The translations under genes and the position numbers were made by a program. Positions 1 to 10,641 of a stretch of DNA of 64,000 nucleotides are shown piece by piece. Below the pieces are notes generated by a model. That model made no database searches. It was not told the DNA's origin and worked only from the letters and a program-made list of their open reading frames with translations. Source of the DNA: an uncultured Pelagibacteraceae bacterium (lineage in GTDB: Bacteria; Pseudomonadota; Alphaproteobacteria; Pelagibacterales; AG-422-B15); NCBI GenBank assembly GCA_902526005.1, contig CABZIW010000003.1, positions 92,656 through 156,655 of the forward strand. The letters are read 5' to 3'. Every line of letters begins with the position of its first letter. Positions within the stretch are counted from its first letter, which is position 1.

Positions 1-3000
1 AGGTGATCCTTGAGAAACCTTGTTAATTTTCTTAACCTTAACACCACCCTCCATCAAATAATCAGCTGTTCCTTCAGTCGCATTCACTTGAAATCCTAAT
101 TTTTGGAAGGATCTTATAATTGGAAGTATTTTTGGCTTATCAGAGTCTTTTACAGATACGAATAAAGAACCTTTCCTTGGAAGGGGGTTTGAGGAAGCTA
201 ACTGACATTTGATAAAAGCAGACTCAAATGACTCATCGATGGCCATTACCTCCCCAGTAGATTTCATTTCAGGGCCCAAGATGGTGTCAACATTAGGAAA
301 GCGTTTAAAAGGAAATACAGGTTCTTTAATTGAGATACAATTAGTTTTACGAATTTTAAATTTATCTTTATTCAACGGTTTTCCCATTGCTGCACTGAGT
401 GCTATTTTTACAATTGGATTACCTGTGGCTTTAGCTACAAACGGCACAGTTCGACTGCTTCTAGGGTTAACCTCAAGTAAAAATATATTATTATTTTGAA
501 TTGCAAATTGTATATTTAGTAAGCCCTTCACCTTCAGCGCAATGGCTAATTTTTTGGTCTGCTTTTCTATATCTTTAATGATTTTTTCCGACAATGAGTA
601 AGGAGGCAACGTGCATGTAGAGTCACCAGAATGGATTCCTGCTTCCTCAATATGTTCCATGATACCCGCAATAATGACTTTTTTTCCATCAGATACAGCA
701 TCGACATCTACTTCAATAGAGTCTTTCAAATAGTGATCAATTAGAACAGGGCTTTTACCACTAACTACCACAGCTTCTTTGAAGTATTTTTTTAATTCAT
801 CTTCATTGTGAACAATTTCCATAGCTCTTCCGCCTAATACATATGATGGCCTTATCACTGCTGGAAAACCTATTTTCTTAATCACTGAGTTAGCTTCTTT
901 TTCAGAATATGCGATACCATTTGCTGGTTGCAATAGATTTAAGTTTTCAGAAATCTTTTTAAATTTTTCTCTATCCTCAGCAGTGTCAATCGACTCAGTT
1001 GAAGTGCCCAAAATTGGTATATTCATTTTATTTAAATAGTCAGACAACTTAAGAGGCGTCTGACCACCGAATTGAACAATAACCCCTAAAAGATTTCCTT
1101 TGCTTTTTTCCTTTCTAATAATTTCATACACATTTTCATTCGTAAGGGGTTCAAAATAAAGTCTGTCACTTGTATCTGGGTCGGTAGAGACTGTCTCTGG
1201 ATTACAGTTGATCATGATTGTTTCATATTTTAATTCTTTTAGGGCAAATGATGCATGACAGCAGCAATAATCAAATTCAACACCTTGTCCAATTCGATTT
1301 GGACCACTTCCAAGAATAATTACCTTTTTTTTATTTGTTGGACTAGATTCGCATGCATCACTATTAAAAGAATTTTTAGCGTAAGTTGAGTACATGTATG
1401 GGGTCTTAGCTTCAAACTCAGCAGCACATGTATCTATTCTTTTAAAGTCAGGAAAAATTTTGTTTTTGACACGCATATTAAAAATTTTCTCTTCCTTAGT
1501 ATTACAGAGTTGTGATATTTTTTTGTCTGAAAATCCTAAAGATTTTATTCTAAGCAATTCTTTAGCGTTTCTTGGCAATCCTCTTTTTAGGGTTTTTTCC
1601 GTATCAACTATCCTTTTTATTTGTCCAATAAACCAAGGATCAACTTTTGAGGACTTATGAATTTGAATTATATTTAATCCAAAACGTAGTGCCTGAGCCA
1701 CTAATAATAGTTTATCTGCAATAGGTTTCTTAAGTTCAGATAAAATATTTTTCTTTGTGAGCTTTTTTTTATTCATACTTACAGTTACTTCGTCTAAGCC
1801 GTCTAAACCAGTTTCAAGCGACCTCATTGCTTTTTGTAATGATTCTGGAAATGACCTTCCAATTGCCATGACTTCACCAACAGATTTCATTGAACTTGAT
1901 AGCAGAGGTTGCGTTAATTGAAATTTTTCAAAGGTAAATCTTGGAATTTTTGTAACCACATAGTCAATTGTTGGCTCAAACGATGCAGGTGTAACTTTCG
2001 TAATTTCGTTAGTAAGTTCATCTAATGTGTACCCAACTGCCAGTTTAGCAGCAACTTTGGCAATTGGAAAACCTGTCGCCTTTGAAGCTAAAGCAGATGA
2101 TCTAGAAACTCTTGGGTTCATTTCAATAATTACAAGCCTTCCATTCTCTGGATTAACAGCAAATTGAACATTAGAGCCTCCAGTCTCAACTCCAATTTCC
2201 CTAAGACATGCAATGGACGCGTTTCTCATAATTTGATATTCTTTGTCAGTTAAAGTAAGTGCAGGAGCTATTGTTATTGAGTCACCCGTATGTACTCCCA
2301 TAGGGTCTACATTTTCAATTGAGCATATGATTATACAATTATCATTTTTGTCTCTCACAACTTCCATTTCAAATTCTTTCCATCCTGCCACGGACTCTTC
2401 AATTAAAATTTCATTTATCGGTGAATTATAAAGTCCAGAATTTGCGATTTCATCGAACTGCTTCTCGGTAGTTGCGATTCCTCCACCCGTACCTCCAAGT
2501 GTAAAAGATGGTCTTATGATGACAGGCAATCCAATTTTCTTTAGAGCTTTTTTTGCGTCTGTAAAATTTCTTGCAATCTCTGCTCTTGGGCATTCCAAAC
2601 CAATCTTTGTCATGGCTTTATAAAAACTTTCCCTTTCCTCTGCTTTTTTGATTGCTTTAAGATTTGCACCAATTAACTCAACTTTATATTTTTTTAATAT
2701 TCCATTTTTGGAAAGTTCAATTGCAATGTTTAATGCTGTCTGGCCACCCATTGTTGGAAGAAGTACATCGGGTTTTTCTTTCTTAATTATTTTTGCAACA
2801 ATCTCAGGAGTGATTGGTTCGATGTACACTACATCAGCAGTGTCAGGGTCAGTCATTATAGTTGCAGGATTAGAATTAATTAGAATTACTCTATAACCCT
2901 CTTCTCGTAATGCCTTACATGCCTGTGTTCCTGAATAATCGAACTCGCATGCTTGTCCGATTATTATTGGGCCAGCTCCAACAATTAAAATAGATTTTAT

Positions 3001-3018
3001 ATCTTTTCTCTTAGGCAT
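1..3018 (-). CDS. carB: Carbamoyl-phosphate synthase large subunit (partial, C-terminus beyond window)
   Basis: Makes carbamoyl phosphate from ammonia (delivered by CarA), bicarbonate and two ATP, for pyrimidine and arginine synthesis. Reading the minus strand from the ATG at 3018 gives 1006 codons that stay open to the window edge. The N-terminus matches the CarB start ([17 protein letters not shown]), with the first ATP-grasp half including the GGTGGG loop, and a second homologous half in the lower coordinates. The last visible residues (NKVSQGSP) correspond to the NKVHEGRP region of the allosteric MGS-like domain, so about 70 residues of a roughly 1080-residue protein are missing. Its start overlaps the end of carA by 8 bp, so the two are co-transcribed and probably translationally coupled. 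No internal stop or frameshift was seen in the lines checked. Family call certain; the 3' end cannot be judged. Confidence 0.97.
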   Translation of the reverse strand, partial: MPKRKDIKSILIVGAGPIIIGQACEFDYSGTQACKALREEGYRVILINSNPATIMTDPDTADVVYIEPITPEIVAKIIKKEKPDVLLPTMGGQTALNIAIELSKNGILKKYKVELIGANLKAIKKAEERESFYKAMTKIGLECPRAEIARNFTDAKKALKKIGLPVIIRPSFTLGGTGGGIATTEKQFDEIANSGLYNSPINEILIEESVAGWKEFEMEVVRDKNDNCIIICSIENVDPMGVHTGDSITIAPALTLTDKEYQIMRNASIACLREIGVETGGSNVQFAVNPENGRLVIIEMNPRVSRSSALASKATGFPIAKVAAKLAVGYTLDELTNEITKVTPASFEPTIDYVVTKIPRFTFEKFQLTQPLLSSSMKSVGEVMAIGRSFPESLQKAMRSLETGLDGLDEVTVSMNKKKLTKKNILSELKKPIADKLLLVAQALRFGLNIIQIHKSSKVDPWFIGQIKRIVDTEKTLKRGLPRNAKELLRIKSLGFSDKKISQLCNTKEEKIFNMRVKNKIFPDFKRIDTCAAEFEAKTPYMYSTYAKNSFNSDACESSPTNKKKVIILGSGPNRIGQGVEFDYCCCHASFALKELKYETIMINCNPETVSTDPDTSDRLYFEPLTNENVYEIIRKEKSKGNLLGVIVQFGGQTPLKLSDYLNKMNIPILGTSTESIDTAEDREKFKKISENLNLLQPANGIAYSEKEANSVIKKIGFPAVIRPSYVLGGRAMEIVHNEDELKKYFKEAVVVSGKSPVLIDHYLKDSIEVDVDAVSDGKKVIIAGIMEHIEEAGIHSGDSTCTLPPYSLSEKIIKDIEKQTKKLAIALKVKGLLNIQFAIQNNNIFLLEVNPRSSRTVPFVAKATGNPIVKIALSAAMGKPLNKDKFKIRKTNCISIKEPVFPFKRFPNVDTILGPEMKSTGEVMAIDESFESAFIKCQLASSNPLPRKGSLFVSVKDSDKPKILPIIRSFQKLGFQVNATEGTADYLMEGGVKVKKINKVSQGSP

Positions 3019-4159
3019 TTTGTTTAATCATTTTTTTAAATTCTTGAAAAAGATAATGACTATCGTGTGGTCCAGGGCTTGCTTCTGGATGATATTGAAC
3101 TGCAAATATATTTCTTCCTTTTCTTATACCTTCAACACTTCCATCGAATAATGATTTATGAGTTATTTTTACGTCTTTTGGAATAGATTTTTCAGTTACC
3201 TCAAAACCATGATTTTGAGATGTGATTTCTACTTTTTTTGTTTCAAGATTTTTTACGGGATGATTAGCCCCTCTGTGACCTTGAAACATTTTTTTTGTCT
3301 TTGCCCCTAATGCTAGAGAAATAAGTTGATGACCAAGACATATTCCAAATAATGGTATCCCTGATTTAATGAGTTTTTTTATAATTGGAATAGCGTATTT
3401 TCCTGTTGCCTTCGGATCACCTGGACCGTTCGAAAGAAAAATACCATTAGGACTATAAGAAAGAATCTTATCTACGGAAGTTTTAGCTGGAACTAAAATA
3501 ACCTCTAGATTTAGATCTAATAAGCAATTTAATATATTTTGCTTAATACCATAATCTATTGCAACTACTTTTAGTTTTGAACTTTTTTTAGTTTTATAAA
3601 TTTTTATATTTTTGCGTGACACATCGATAGCCAGATCAAGTCCATTAAGCCCTTTCCATTTTTTTATTTCCTTTAAACAGGATGCAGTTATTTTATTGTT
3701 TATTGGACCTTCGATAATACCACCTTTCGGCGCACCTCTAGAACGGATTCTATTTGTAATTAGTCTGGTATCAATATTACAAATACCTGGTACGTTGTTT
3801 TTTTTAAGCCACGCATCAAGATGAAGGATAGATCTATAGTTTGATGGATCAGAAATATCACAATTAATTATGATTCCTTTCGCATACGGTTTACTAGACT
3901 CGTTATCATCAAGATTTGTACCTACATTACCAATATGAGGAAAAGTAAAATTGATTATTTGTCCCGCATAAGAAGGGTCAGTTATTATTTCTTGATAACC
4001 TGTCATTGAGGTATTAAAACAAACTTCTCCTATTCCCATATTAGAAGAGCCAATTTTTAGTCCATTAAATCGGGAACCATCTTCTAGAATAAGTTGACCT
4101 TCAATAGGTTTAGGCCGAGTTGTTGAGAGATCTTTTTTCAACCTATTCGCATTAACCAT
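3011..4159 (-). CDS. carA: Carbamoyl-phosphate synthase small (glutaminase) subunit
   Basis: Hydrolyses glutamine and channels ammonia to CarB. The protein is 382 aa, normal for CarA. The N-terminal CPSase_sm domain is followed by a class I glutamine amidotransferase domain with the nucleophile elbow GICLGH (Cys) and the catalytic His/Glu in [13 protein letters not shown] near the C-terminus. The start gives [16 protein letters not shown], slightly longer than the conserved part beginning at GQLILEDG. carB follows with an 8-bp overlap. The gene diverges from the GatB/YqeY-like gene across a 131-bp gap that holds a perfect inverted repeat just upstream of this start (see 4171-4212), which could be a regulatory site. 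Confidence 0.97.
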   Translation of the reverse strand: MVNANRLKKDLSTTRPKPIEGQLILEDGSRFNGLKIGSSNMGIGEVCFNTSMTGYQEIITDPSYAGQIINFTFPHIGNVGTNLDDNESSKPYAKGIIINCDISDPSNYRSILHLDAWLKKNNVPGICNIDTRLITNRIRSRGAPKGGIIEGPINNKITASCLKEIKKWKGLNGLDLAIDVSRKNIKIYKTKKSSKLKVVAIDYGIKQNILNCLLDLNLEVILVPAKTSVDKILSYSPNGIFLSNGPGDPKATGKYAIPIIKKLIKSGIPLFGICLGHQLISLALGAKTKKMFQGHRGANHPVKNLETKKVEITSQNHGFEVTEKSIPKDVKITHKSLFDGSVEGIRKGRNIFAVQYHPEASPGPHDSHYLFQEFKKMIKQNA

Positions 4160-4170
4160 ATGTAGTGATT

Positions 4171-4212
4171 CTAGATTTATAGAAATCTAGTGCAAATGGG
4201 AAATTCATGCAA
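4171..4212 (-). promoter_or_regulatory. Putative carA promoter with an overlapping palindrome
   Basis: On the minus strand, TTGCAT (4212-4207) and TAGATT (4189-4184) are separated by 17 bp, resembling a sigma-70 promoter. The -10 lies inside a perfect 8-bp inverted repeat, CTAGATTT / AAATCTAG (4171-4178 and 4183-4190, 4-nt loop), 11 bp upstream of the carA ATG. A second palindrome, TAGATCTA, lies further upstream near 4239. The repeat could be an operator or an RNA hairpin in a short leader. Both promoter boxes are imperfect, so the call is an inference. Confidence 0.35.
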
Positions 4213-4290
4213 TAGTTAGATAAGATAATAAATATTAGATCTATTATTGCCACAATATATCTGATGATGTAGATTTTACGTTTATCTCAA

Positions 4291-4749
4291 ATGAAAGAAA
4301 ACATCACAGCCAAATTATCTAATGCTCTCAAAAATGGGGATAAAGAGAGAATCCATACATTAAGACTGGTACTAGCTGCTATTAAAGATAAAGAAATTGC
4401 AAGTCGATCCTCAGGGGAAGATTCTACTATTTCAGATGATACAATTATTAGTCTTCTCAAAAAAATGGTAAAGCAAAGAAATGATTCGATCGATATGTTT
4501 AAAAAAGCCGGACGAGATGAACTTGTACAGAAAGAAAATAGTGAAATCGTTATAATTAGCGAGTTTCTTCCTAAGCAACTTGGTGAGGAAGAGACTATGA
4601 TAGCTTGTGAAGAAGCGATTGGTGCAACTGAAGCAAAATCACTAAAGGAAATAGGAAAAGTGATAAAATATTTGAAGGAAAATAGCTCTCCAGCTCTTGA
4701 TATTTCTTTAGCAAGTAAAATTATAAAGGAAAAACTTCAAAATTTATAG
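4291..4749 (+). CDS. GatB/YqeY domain protein
   Basis: A 152-residue, mostly helical protein of the YqeY family, related to the C-terminal tail domain of GatB (the tRNA-dependent amidotransferase subunit). The family pattern is visible: an N-terminal helix MKENITAKLSNALKNGDK, then RIHTLRLVLAAIKDKEI, then the central stretch KKMVKQRNDSIDMFKKAGR and EFLPKQLGEEE. The exact function of stand-alone YqeY proteins is unsettled; a role linked to tRNA or amidotransferase is inferred from homology only. It sits 47 bp before dnaG, an order commonly seen in alphaproteobacteria, and diverges from carA. Confidence 0.92.
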   Translation: MKENITAKLSNALKNGDKERIHTLRLVLAAIKDKEIASRSSGEDSTISDDTIISLLKKMVKQRNDSIDMFKKAGRDELVQKENSEIVIISEFLPKQLGEEETMIACEEAIGATEAKSLKEIGKVIKYLKENSSPALDISLASKIIKEKLQNL

Positions 4750-4796
4750 ATACTTGATAGTTATTCTTAACTATGCTCAAGTAATATATTTTATTT

Positions 4797-6602
4797 ATGC
4801 CCAGATATTCAAAAGAATTTATTGGAGAAATTAAAACAAGATTACGCGTTTCGGATGTTGTTGGAAAGTTTGTAAAACTTACTCAAAGAGGGAATGAGTT
4901 TGTCGGGCTAAGTCCATTTAAAAATGAAAAGACACCCTCATTCACTGTCAATGATGAAAAAGAATTCTATCATTGTTTCAGTAGCGCTGAACACGGCGAT
5001 ATTTTTTCTTTTTTAATGAAGCATAAAAATATGTCTTATCCAGAGTCAATTGAATATTTGGCAAACCAAGCAGGTTTGAATCCTGAAACTGGAATCATTC
5101 GAGATCCAAATTACGTAGAAAAAGATTTTTCAAGTTTAAGAAAAATAATTAACGAAGCTAACAGGTATTTTAAGGACCAACTAAATGCTAGTTCGGAAGC
5201 TCAAAAGTATATAGATAAAAGATCAATTGATGAGAATATAATTAAAAAATTTGAATTAGGCTATTCTGGTAACGGTAGTAATAACCTATATAAGCATTTG
5301 TTGGAAAAAGGAATGAGTATTGATGATGCGATCTCTATCGGTTTAGTTAAAAAATCAAATAAAAAAAAAGGTGAATTTTATGATTTCTTCCGTAATCGAT
5401 TTATGTTCCCAATTAAAGATTACAAATCAAATATAATCGCTTTTGGAGGAAGAGCTCTAGATAATTCCAACATAAAATATATAAATTCATCAGATAGTCC
5501 AATTTTCAAAAAAAGTTTTCAACTTTATAATTTAAATCTTGCAATTGAAGAAAATAGAAAGCCAAGAGATTTAATAATTGTTGAGGGATACATGGATGTT
5601 ATTACTTTATATCAAAATAACTTTAAATCTTCAGTAGCTCCATTAGGTACAGCACTTACAAGTTACCAACTTGATCGAGCGTGGAAAGCTTGTCAAAATC
5701 CTATAATTATGTTTGATGGAGATGAGGCTGGGCAGAAAGCAGCGCAGAGAGTTGCATTACTTGCATTAAACAATCTATTACCCGATTATTCTATTCGATT
5801 TTGTTTATTACCAAAAGATTATGATCCTGATGACTATCTAAATAAGAATAATCCATCAAGCTTGCAAAATATTATTGATAATTCTCTATCACTATCTGAA
5901 TTTATCTGGAACACAGAATTTGAAAAAGAAGATATTTCAATTCCTGAGAAAAAAGCTGGTTTCGAAAAAAGAATAAGAATGTTAACAAGCAAAATAAATA
6001 ACAACACAGTACGTGAATACTATAATAAATTTTTTAACGATAAATTAAGCGACTTAAAATTTAATAAAACTATATCTAACGATTTAAATTATGATAGGAA
6101 AAAAAATAGGATTTCTAAGGAAATGCTTTCCAGTGATAGAGTAAAAAAGCAAAGTCATGAATCTGTTGTTCGTGAGAAAATCATATTAATCTGCTTAATT
6201 GAGAATCCCTTCTTGATTGCTAAGCACTCAGAAGAATTAGGAAAAATTCGCTTTAATGATCTTAATTTGTCATCGTTGGTATCTGAAATTCTTGAATTCT
6301 CAGCTTCTAATGTTGATAAAGAGCTTGAAAACTTTGATTTAAAGTCTTATTTAAGCAATAAGGGATTAATTCAGGAGATAAAATATATATTCCAACCAAA
6401 GCTACTGAGTACTTATAGCTCTATAATTAAGAATGAAAAGTGGGAAGTGGAAAAAAGCTTTATCGGTCTATTAGATTTACAAAAGAATTTAATTGAAGGA
6501 AGTGACCTTGACCTTGCTTTAAATGACTTAGAAAAAAAAATGGATGAAAAAAGTTTTGAAAATTTTATGAGAATAAAAAAAGAAAGCATAAATAAAAATT
6601 AA
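4797..6602 (+). CDS. dnaG: DNA primase with degenerate zinc-binding domain
   Basis: Synthesises RNA primers for the replication fork with DnaB helicase. The 601-aa protein has the N-terminal CHC2-type domain (about 1-100), the catalytic core with the TOPRIM segment ([12 protein letters not shown] about 260, and the acidic [11 protein letters not shown] motif about 305) and a C-terminal helicase-binding region. The zinc domain aligns well with other primases, but of the usual Cys-His-Cys-Cys ligands only Cys60 remains: the others read Ser39, Lys42 and Ser63 (segments [13 protein letters not shown] and [11 protein letters not shown]). The surrounding fold sequence is conserved, so the domain is kept but probably binds no zinc in the usual way. 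rpoD starts 1 bp after the stop, so the two form an operon. Confidence 0.97.
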   Translation: MPRYSKEFIGEIKTRLRVSDVVGKFVKLTQRGNEFVGLSPFKNEKTPSFTVNDEKEFYHCFSSAEHGDIFSFLMKHKNMSYPESIEYLANQAGLNPETGIIRDPNYVEKDFSSLRKIINEANRYFKDQLNASSEAQKYIDKRSIDENIIKKFELGYSGNGSNNLYKHLLEKGMSIDDAISIGLVKKSNKKKGEFYDFFRNRFMFPIKDYKSNIIAFGGRALDNSNIKYINSSDSPIFKKSFQLYNLNLAIEENRKPRDLIIVEGYMDVITLYQNNFKSSVAPLGTALTSYQLDRAWKACQNPIIMFDGDEAGQKAAQRVALLALNNLLPDYSIRFCLLPKDYDPDDYLNKNNPSSLQNIIDNSLSLSEFIWNTEFEKEDISIPEKKAGFEKRIRMLTSKINNNTVREYYNKFFNDKLSDLKFNKTISNDLNYDRKKNRISKEMLSSDRVKKQSHESVVREKIILICLIENPFLIAKHSEELGKIRFNDLNLSSLVSEILEFSASNVDKELENFDLKSYLSNKGLIQEIKYIFQPKLLSTYSSIIKNEKWEVEKSFIGLLDLQKNLIEGSDLDLALNDLEKKMDEKSFENFMRIKKESINKN

Positions 6603-6603
6603 A

Positions 6604-8619
6604 ATGAAGAAAAGGGGAAGAAAAAAGAAGCAAGTTAAAGCTGAAGCGGAAAGCTCACAGACGCAAGTAAATGATCAAGATGGTCCTGTCTTAGATCTAG
6701 AAAAGTCGATTATCAAAAAGCTTATTAAGCAAGGTAAAAAGGATGGTTATCTCACTCATGAATTAATTAAAAAATCTTTTCCTGAGGATAAATTTACTTC
6801 CGAACAGATTGAACAATATACAACGAAGTTATCACAAGTTGGGTTTGATATCATTGATTCTGATGACTCTGATAATGAAGAAGATAAAGATGAGGAGGCA
6901 TCTACAGCAAAATCAGGGACAGATAAAACGGATGATCCAGTTAAATTATATCTCAGAGAAATGGGAACAGTTGATCTACTATCTCGTGAAGGCGAAATTG
7001 CAATTGCTAAAAGAATTGAGGCCGGTCAAGAGGCAATGATTTCTGGACTATGTGAAAGCCCACTTACTCTGCAGGCGATACTTGATTGGAGGGATGATAT
7101 AATTGCTGAAAAAATCACCTTAAGAGAAGTTATTGACCTTGAATCATTGTTTGAGGAGTCTCCAAATAAAAAAGAACTGAGCAAAAAAATAAAAGAAGCA
7201 AAAAAAAGAAAAGAACAAGAAGAAAAAGAAGAAATTAGAAAAAGAAAAGAGGCTGAAAAAAAATCTTCTACTTACGGTGATGATACGGAGCCAATGATTG
7301 AAACTTCCTCGGATCAAGTAATCGAGGAATATGAAGATGCTGATGATGAATTAAATGTTTCAATTGCAATAATGGAAGAAGAGCTCAAGCCTCAGATTCT
7401 TGAAACATTTAAAAAATTAAATAAAAGTTTCAAAAAGTTGCAAAAACTTCAAAAAGATAAAATTGCATTTCAGGAAAAAGGTAAAGAATTCCCCTCTAGA
7501 TCTGAAAAAAGCTATCAGACATCAAAAGCTGTTGTTGTTGAATTGATTAAGGGCTTGCAAATTAACACAAATAAAATTGAAGAATTAATTAACAAGTTAT
7601 ACGTAATTAATAAAGAAATTGTGTCTCTAGAAGGCAAATTACTAAGACTTGCAGTTCAATATAAAATCTCAAGAGATGAGTTTTTGGATAAATACATTGG
7701 CAATGAAAATAATCCCTATTGGTTAAGAAAAATTACTAGACTTTCTGGATGGGAAAAATTCGTTAAAGAAGAAAAAAATAATATTAAAAATATAATGAAC
7801 GAAGTTAGAGCCGCTGCAAGTAATATTGGTTTAACACTTAATGAATTTAAAAGAATTGTCAGTAATGTTCAAAAAGGTGAGAGAGAATCAAGTATTGCAA
7901 AAAAAGAAATGATTGAAGCTAACTTACGATTAGTAATTTCTATTGCAAAAAAATATACAAATAGAGGTTTACAATTTTTAGATTTAATACAAGAAGGTAA
8001 TATTGGTTTAATGAAAGCAGTAGATAAATTTGAATATAGACGAGGGTACAAATTTTCAACTTACGCAACTTGGTGGATACGGCAGGCAATTACTAGATCA
8101 ATAGCTGACCAAGCTAGAACAATTCGTATACCGGTGCATATGATTGAAACAATCAATAAGATTGTAAGAACGCAAAGGTTACTTCTAAATGAAATAGGAA
8201 GGGAGCCGACACCTGAAGAAATATCTACAAAATTAAATATGCCTCTTGAGAAAGTTAGAAAAGTTCTAAAGATCGCTAAAGAACCTGTAAGCCTTGAAAC
8301 TCCAGTTGGCGATGAAGAAGATAGCCATTTAGGTGACTTTATACAAGACGAAAATGCTGTTATTCCAATCGATGCAGCAATTCACTCCAATCTAAGACAA
8401 ACTACTACTAAAATATTATCGTCTTTAACCCCTCGAGAAGAAAGAGTATTGAGAATGAGATTTGGTATTGGTATGAATTCTGACCATACACTTGAGGAAG
8501 TTGGACAACAATTTTCAGTTACTAGGGAGAGAATTAGACAGATTGAGGCAAAAGCGCTCAGAAAACTCAAACATCCAACTAGAGCAAAGCTTTTAAAAAG
8601 CTTCCTTGATAAAAACTAG
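6604..8619 (+). CDS. rpoD: RNA polymerase primary sigma factor (sigma-70)
   Basis: Directs core RNA polymerase to housekeeping promoters. The protein is 671 aa. It has a lysine-rich N-terminus ([10 protein letters not shown]), a region 1.1 with an acidic tail, region 1.2 ([21 protein letters not shown], split over about 115-140), a charged non-conserved region, then region 2 ([42 protein letters not shown]), region 3 and a complete region 4 with the -35-binding helix-turn-helix ([20 protein letters not shown]). The large non-conserved region is typical of primary rather than alternative sigma factors. It follows dnaG by 1 bp and is followed by a tRNA gene. Confidence 0.98.
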   Translation: MKKRGRKKKQVKAEAESSQTQVNDQDGPVLDLEKSIIKKLIKQGKKDGYLTHELIKKSFPEDKFTSEQIEQYTTKLSQVGFDIIDSDDSDNEEDKDEEASTAKSGTDKTDDPVKLYLREMGTVDLLSREGEIAIAKRIEAGQEAMISGLCESPLTLQAILDWRDDIIAEKITLREVIDLESLFEESPNKKELSKKIKEAKKRKEQEEKEEIRKRKEAEKKSSTYGDDTEPMIETSSDQVIEEYEDADDELNVSIAIMEEELKPQILETFKKLNKSFKKLQKLQKDKIAFQEKGKEFPSRSEKSYQTSKAVVVELIKGLQINTNKIEELINKLYVINKEIVSLEGKLLRLAVQYKISRDEFLDKYIGNENNPYWLRKITRLSGWEKFVKEEKNNIKNIMNEVRAAASNIGLTLNEFKRIVSNVQKGERESSIAKKEMIEANLRLVISIAKKYTNRGLQFLDLIQEGNIGLMKAVDKFEYRRGYKFSTYATWWIRQAITRSIADQARTIRIPVHMIETINKIVRTQRLLLNEIGREPTPEEISTKLNMPLEKVRKVLKIAKEPVSLETPVGDEEDSHLGDFIQDENAVIPIDAAIHSNLRQTTTKILSSLTPREERVLRMRFGIGMNSDHTLEEVGQQFSVTRERIRQIEAKALRKLKHPTRAKLLKSFLDKN

Positions 8620-8659
8620 TTTGTAAGACTACAATTCTCTGTGTATAAAAGTTTTATAA

Positions 8660-8736
8660 GGGCCCATAGCTCAGTTGGTTAGAGCCCTCCGCTCATAACG
8701 GAGTTGTCCTAGGTTCGAGTCCTAGTGGGCCCACCA
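8660..8736 (+). tRNA. tRNA with CAT anticodon, probably tRNA-Ile2 (lysidine type)
   Basis: A 77-nt cloverleaf with CCA encoded. Acceptor GGGCCCA pairs with TGGGCCC in all seven positions; D-stem GCTC/GAGC; anticodon stem CTCCG/CGGAG around loop CTCATAA; T-arm CTAGG-TTCGAGT-CCTAG. It is not the initiator, because the first pair is G-C and the anticodon stem lacks the three G-C pairs of fMet. CAT could mean elongator Met or the Ile2 tRNA whose C34 is changed to lysidine by TilS. I recall a similar tRNA-Ile(CAT) lying behind rpoD in other alphaproteobacteria, which favours Ile2. Confidence 0.95.
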
Positions 8737-8769
8737 AAAAAGATAAATTTTAACCCTTATATCTTTTTT
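8736..8769 (+). terminator. AT-rich hairpin, possible intrinsic terminator
   Basis: AAAAAAGATA (8736-8745) is perfectly complementary to TATCTTTTTT (8760-8769), leaving a 14-nt loop, directly behind the tRNA CCA. The T-run forms part of the 3' arm. The stem has one G-C pair, so it is weak, but it is placed where the dnaG-rpoD-tRNA transcript should end and before the next start at 8791. Confidence 0.4.
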
Positions 8770-8790
8770 AACTTATTCTATAATTTAATT

Positions 8791-9639
8791 ATGTCTCTAA
8801 ATGTAGTCGCCTCAGAACAGGCCTGTGGTGCAGAAATAACAGGAATTGACTTAAAAAAAGATTTATCTGAGAGTCAAATTTCTGAAATAAGAAATCATTG
8901 GCTTAAACATCATATACTGAGTTTTCCCAACCAAGCTTTATCTGATGATGATCTAGAACGTTTTACTCTTTATTTTGGATCATTTGGAGATGATCCATTT
9001 ATTGCCTCAATACCAGGCAGAGAAAATATTATTGCAGTTAAAAGAACCGCAGATGAAAAGGTTCCAATTTTTGCAGACAATTGGCACACTGATTGGAGTT
9101 TTCAAAAAAATCCACCAGCAGGTACGTGTTTATTTGGAAAAATAATTCCATCAGAAGGCGGTGATACGCTGTTTGCAAACCAACATTTAGCATTAGAGCG
9201 CATGCCCTCAGAATTAAGAAAAAAGTTGGAGGGAAAAAGAGCAATCCACTCAGCCCTTGTGCCTTATTCACCGGGAGGTGGTTACGGCGATAAGGATAGA
9301 GAAATGGGAAGGAGCATGGATATAAGAGCATCAGATGATGCTTTTGCTCAACAAATACATCCTATTATTAAGAATCATCCTGAAACAAATAAAGAGGGAA
9401 TTTATGGAACAATAGGTTATATCATTGGTATTGATGGTATGGATAATCAGGAAGCTATGAAATTACTCATGGAATTAAGTTCTTGGCAGTGCAAAGATGA
9501 ATTTATTTACCGCCATAAATGGAAAAAAGATATGTTAATTATGTGGGACAATAGAAGTGTTCTACACCGAGCAACTGGTGGTTATGAAGGGCAAGAACGT
9601 CTTTTACACCGTACAACCATTGCAGCCTACGGAATGTAA
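8791..9639 (+). CDS. TauD/TfdA-family 2-oxoglutarate-dependent dioxygenase
   Basis: A 282-residue non-haem Fe(II)/2-oxoglutarate dioxygenase. Visible motifs are the iron-binding WHTDWS (His and Asp, about 100) and the distal His in SVLHRATG, followed by the Arg in ERLLHRTT that should bind the 2-oxoglutarate carboxylate. The N-terminus MSLNVVASEQACGAEITGID fits the family, so I place the start at 8791 rather than at an upstream in-frame ATG inside the tRNA. The substrate cannot be read from sequence; relatives act on taurine, aryloxyalkanoates, carnitine precursors and others. It opens a same-strand run of small-molecule metabolism genes. Confidence 0.92.
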   Translation: MSLNVVASEQACGAEITGIDLKKDLSESQISEIRNHWLKHHILSFPNQALSDDDLERFTLYFGSFGDDPFIASIPGRENIIAVKRTADEKVPIFADNWHTDWSFQKNPPAGTCLFGKIIPSEGGDTLFANQHLALERMPSELRKKLEGKRAIHSALVPYSPGGGYGDKDREMGRSMDIRASDDAFAQQIHPIIKNHPETNKEGIYGTIGYIIGIDGMDNQEAMKLLMELSSWQCKDEFIYRHKWKKDMLIMWDNRSVLHRATGGYEGQERLLHRTTIAAYGM

Positions 9640-9649
9640 AATATATTTT

Positions 9650-10627
9650 ATGGTAAAATTAAAAAAAGTTTTAAAATACTTTCTGTTACTCATGCTAATT
9701 TTATTAGCAATCATTATTTATAATTCCGTATACTTGGATATACCAAAAGAAACTGTTATTTCTAAACATGCAAAAGGAGCATCAGAATTTATAGAACTTA
9801 AAGATGGATCGTTAATTCATGTAAGGGATGAGGGTAATAAAAATGGAAACACTTTGGTTTTAATTCACGGATTCAATGGGTCACTTTTTAATTTCGAAAG
9901 TATGAATAAATTTTTATTAGATGATTTTAGAATAATATCAATGGACTTGCCAGCTCATGGATTAACAGGACCGGTCAATAGTGACGATTATTCTATTGAT
10001 GGATTTATTAGAGTTATTAACGAAGTATTAGAAATTAAAAATATAAATGAATTTTATCTTGCGGGCCACTCCATGGGTGGAAGAGTTGTATGGGATTATA
10101 CAATTGACTATCCAGAAAAAGTGAGTGGTTTACTGATTATAGGCTCAGCTTTTTTAGCAAACGAGGAAGAATATAGAGAATTTCAGTCAGAGAATGCCCC
10201 GCCAATTGCATTTAAACTCTTAGAAATTCCATTTTTCAGGCAAATGCTGGGCTATATAACGCCAAGATTTATTGTAACTCAGGCCGCTTACCAAACGGTT
10301 TATAATCAGAATATTATAACTGAGGAATTAATTGATCAATTTCATGAAATAATTTTACTTGAAGGCTCTAGAGAGGCAATTGGTATTCTGATAGTCAATA
10401 ATGAAAAAGACTTTATTACTGACCCTAAATTACTGCAAAACATAAAAATTCCAACTTTAATACTTCATGGTGAAGAGGATAATTTAGTTGATGTAAGATT
10501 TAATAAACACTTTTTAGAAAATATTCCTAATATAAGTTTAATTTTATACCCTAAAGTTGGTCATATGCCTCCAATGGAAATCCCAGAAATAATAGCTGAG
10601 GATATCAAAAATTTTATAATAAATTAA
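9650..10627 (+). CDS. Alpha/beta hydrolase with N-terminal membrane anchor
   Basis: A 325-residue alpha/beta-hydrolase. An N-terminal hydrophobic helix (about residues 8-25, LLLMLILLAIII) should anchor it to the inner membrane with the catalytic domain outside the cytoplasm. The HG oxyanion motif is LIHGFNG, the nucleophile is Ser141 in AGHSMGG, a probable acid lies in HGEEDNLVD and the catalytic His in KVGHMPPMEIPE. I chose the ATG at 9650 over an upstream in-frame start because the extra 31 residues would lie inside the preceding gene and the anchor follows directly. It resembles lactonase, esterase or haloalkane dehalogenase-like members; the substrate is unknown. OYE-family gene follows closely. 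Confidence 0.9.
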   Translation: MVKLKKVLKYFLLLMLILLAIIIYNSVYLDIPKETVISKHAKGASEFIELKDGSLIHVRDEGNKNGNTLVLIHGFNGSLFNFESMNKFLLDDFRIISMDLPAHGLTGPVNSDDYSIDGFIRVINEVLEIKNINEFYLAGHSMGGRVVWDYTIDYPEKVSGLLIIGSAFLANEEEYREFQSENAPPIAFKLLEIPFFRQMLGYITPRFIVTQAAYQTVYNQNIITEELIDQFHEIILLEGSREAIGILIVNNEKDFITDPKLLQNIKIPTLILHGEEDNLVDVRFNKHFLENIPNISLILYPKVGHMPPMEIPEIIAEDIKNFIIN

Positions 10628-10641
10628 ATTTGTTAAAAGTT

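Noticed and set aside
8725..8790. Upstream extension of the TauD-type dioxygenase frame into the tRNA
   Set aside because: It starts inside the tRNA 3' end and adds residues that do not fit the family; the ATG at 8791 is right.
9038..9331. Minus-strand open frame of 97 codons inside the dioxygenase gene
   Set aside because: Shadow of a clear coding gene, no family similarity, no start signal.
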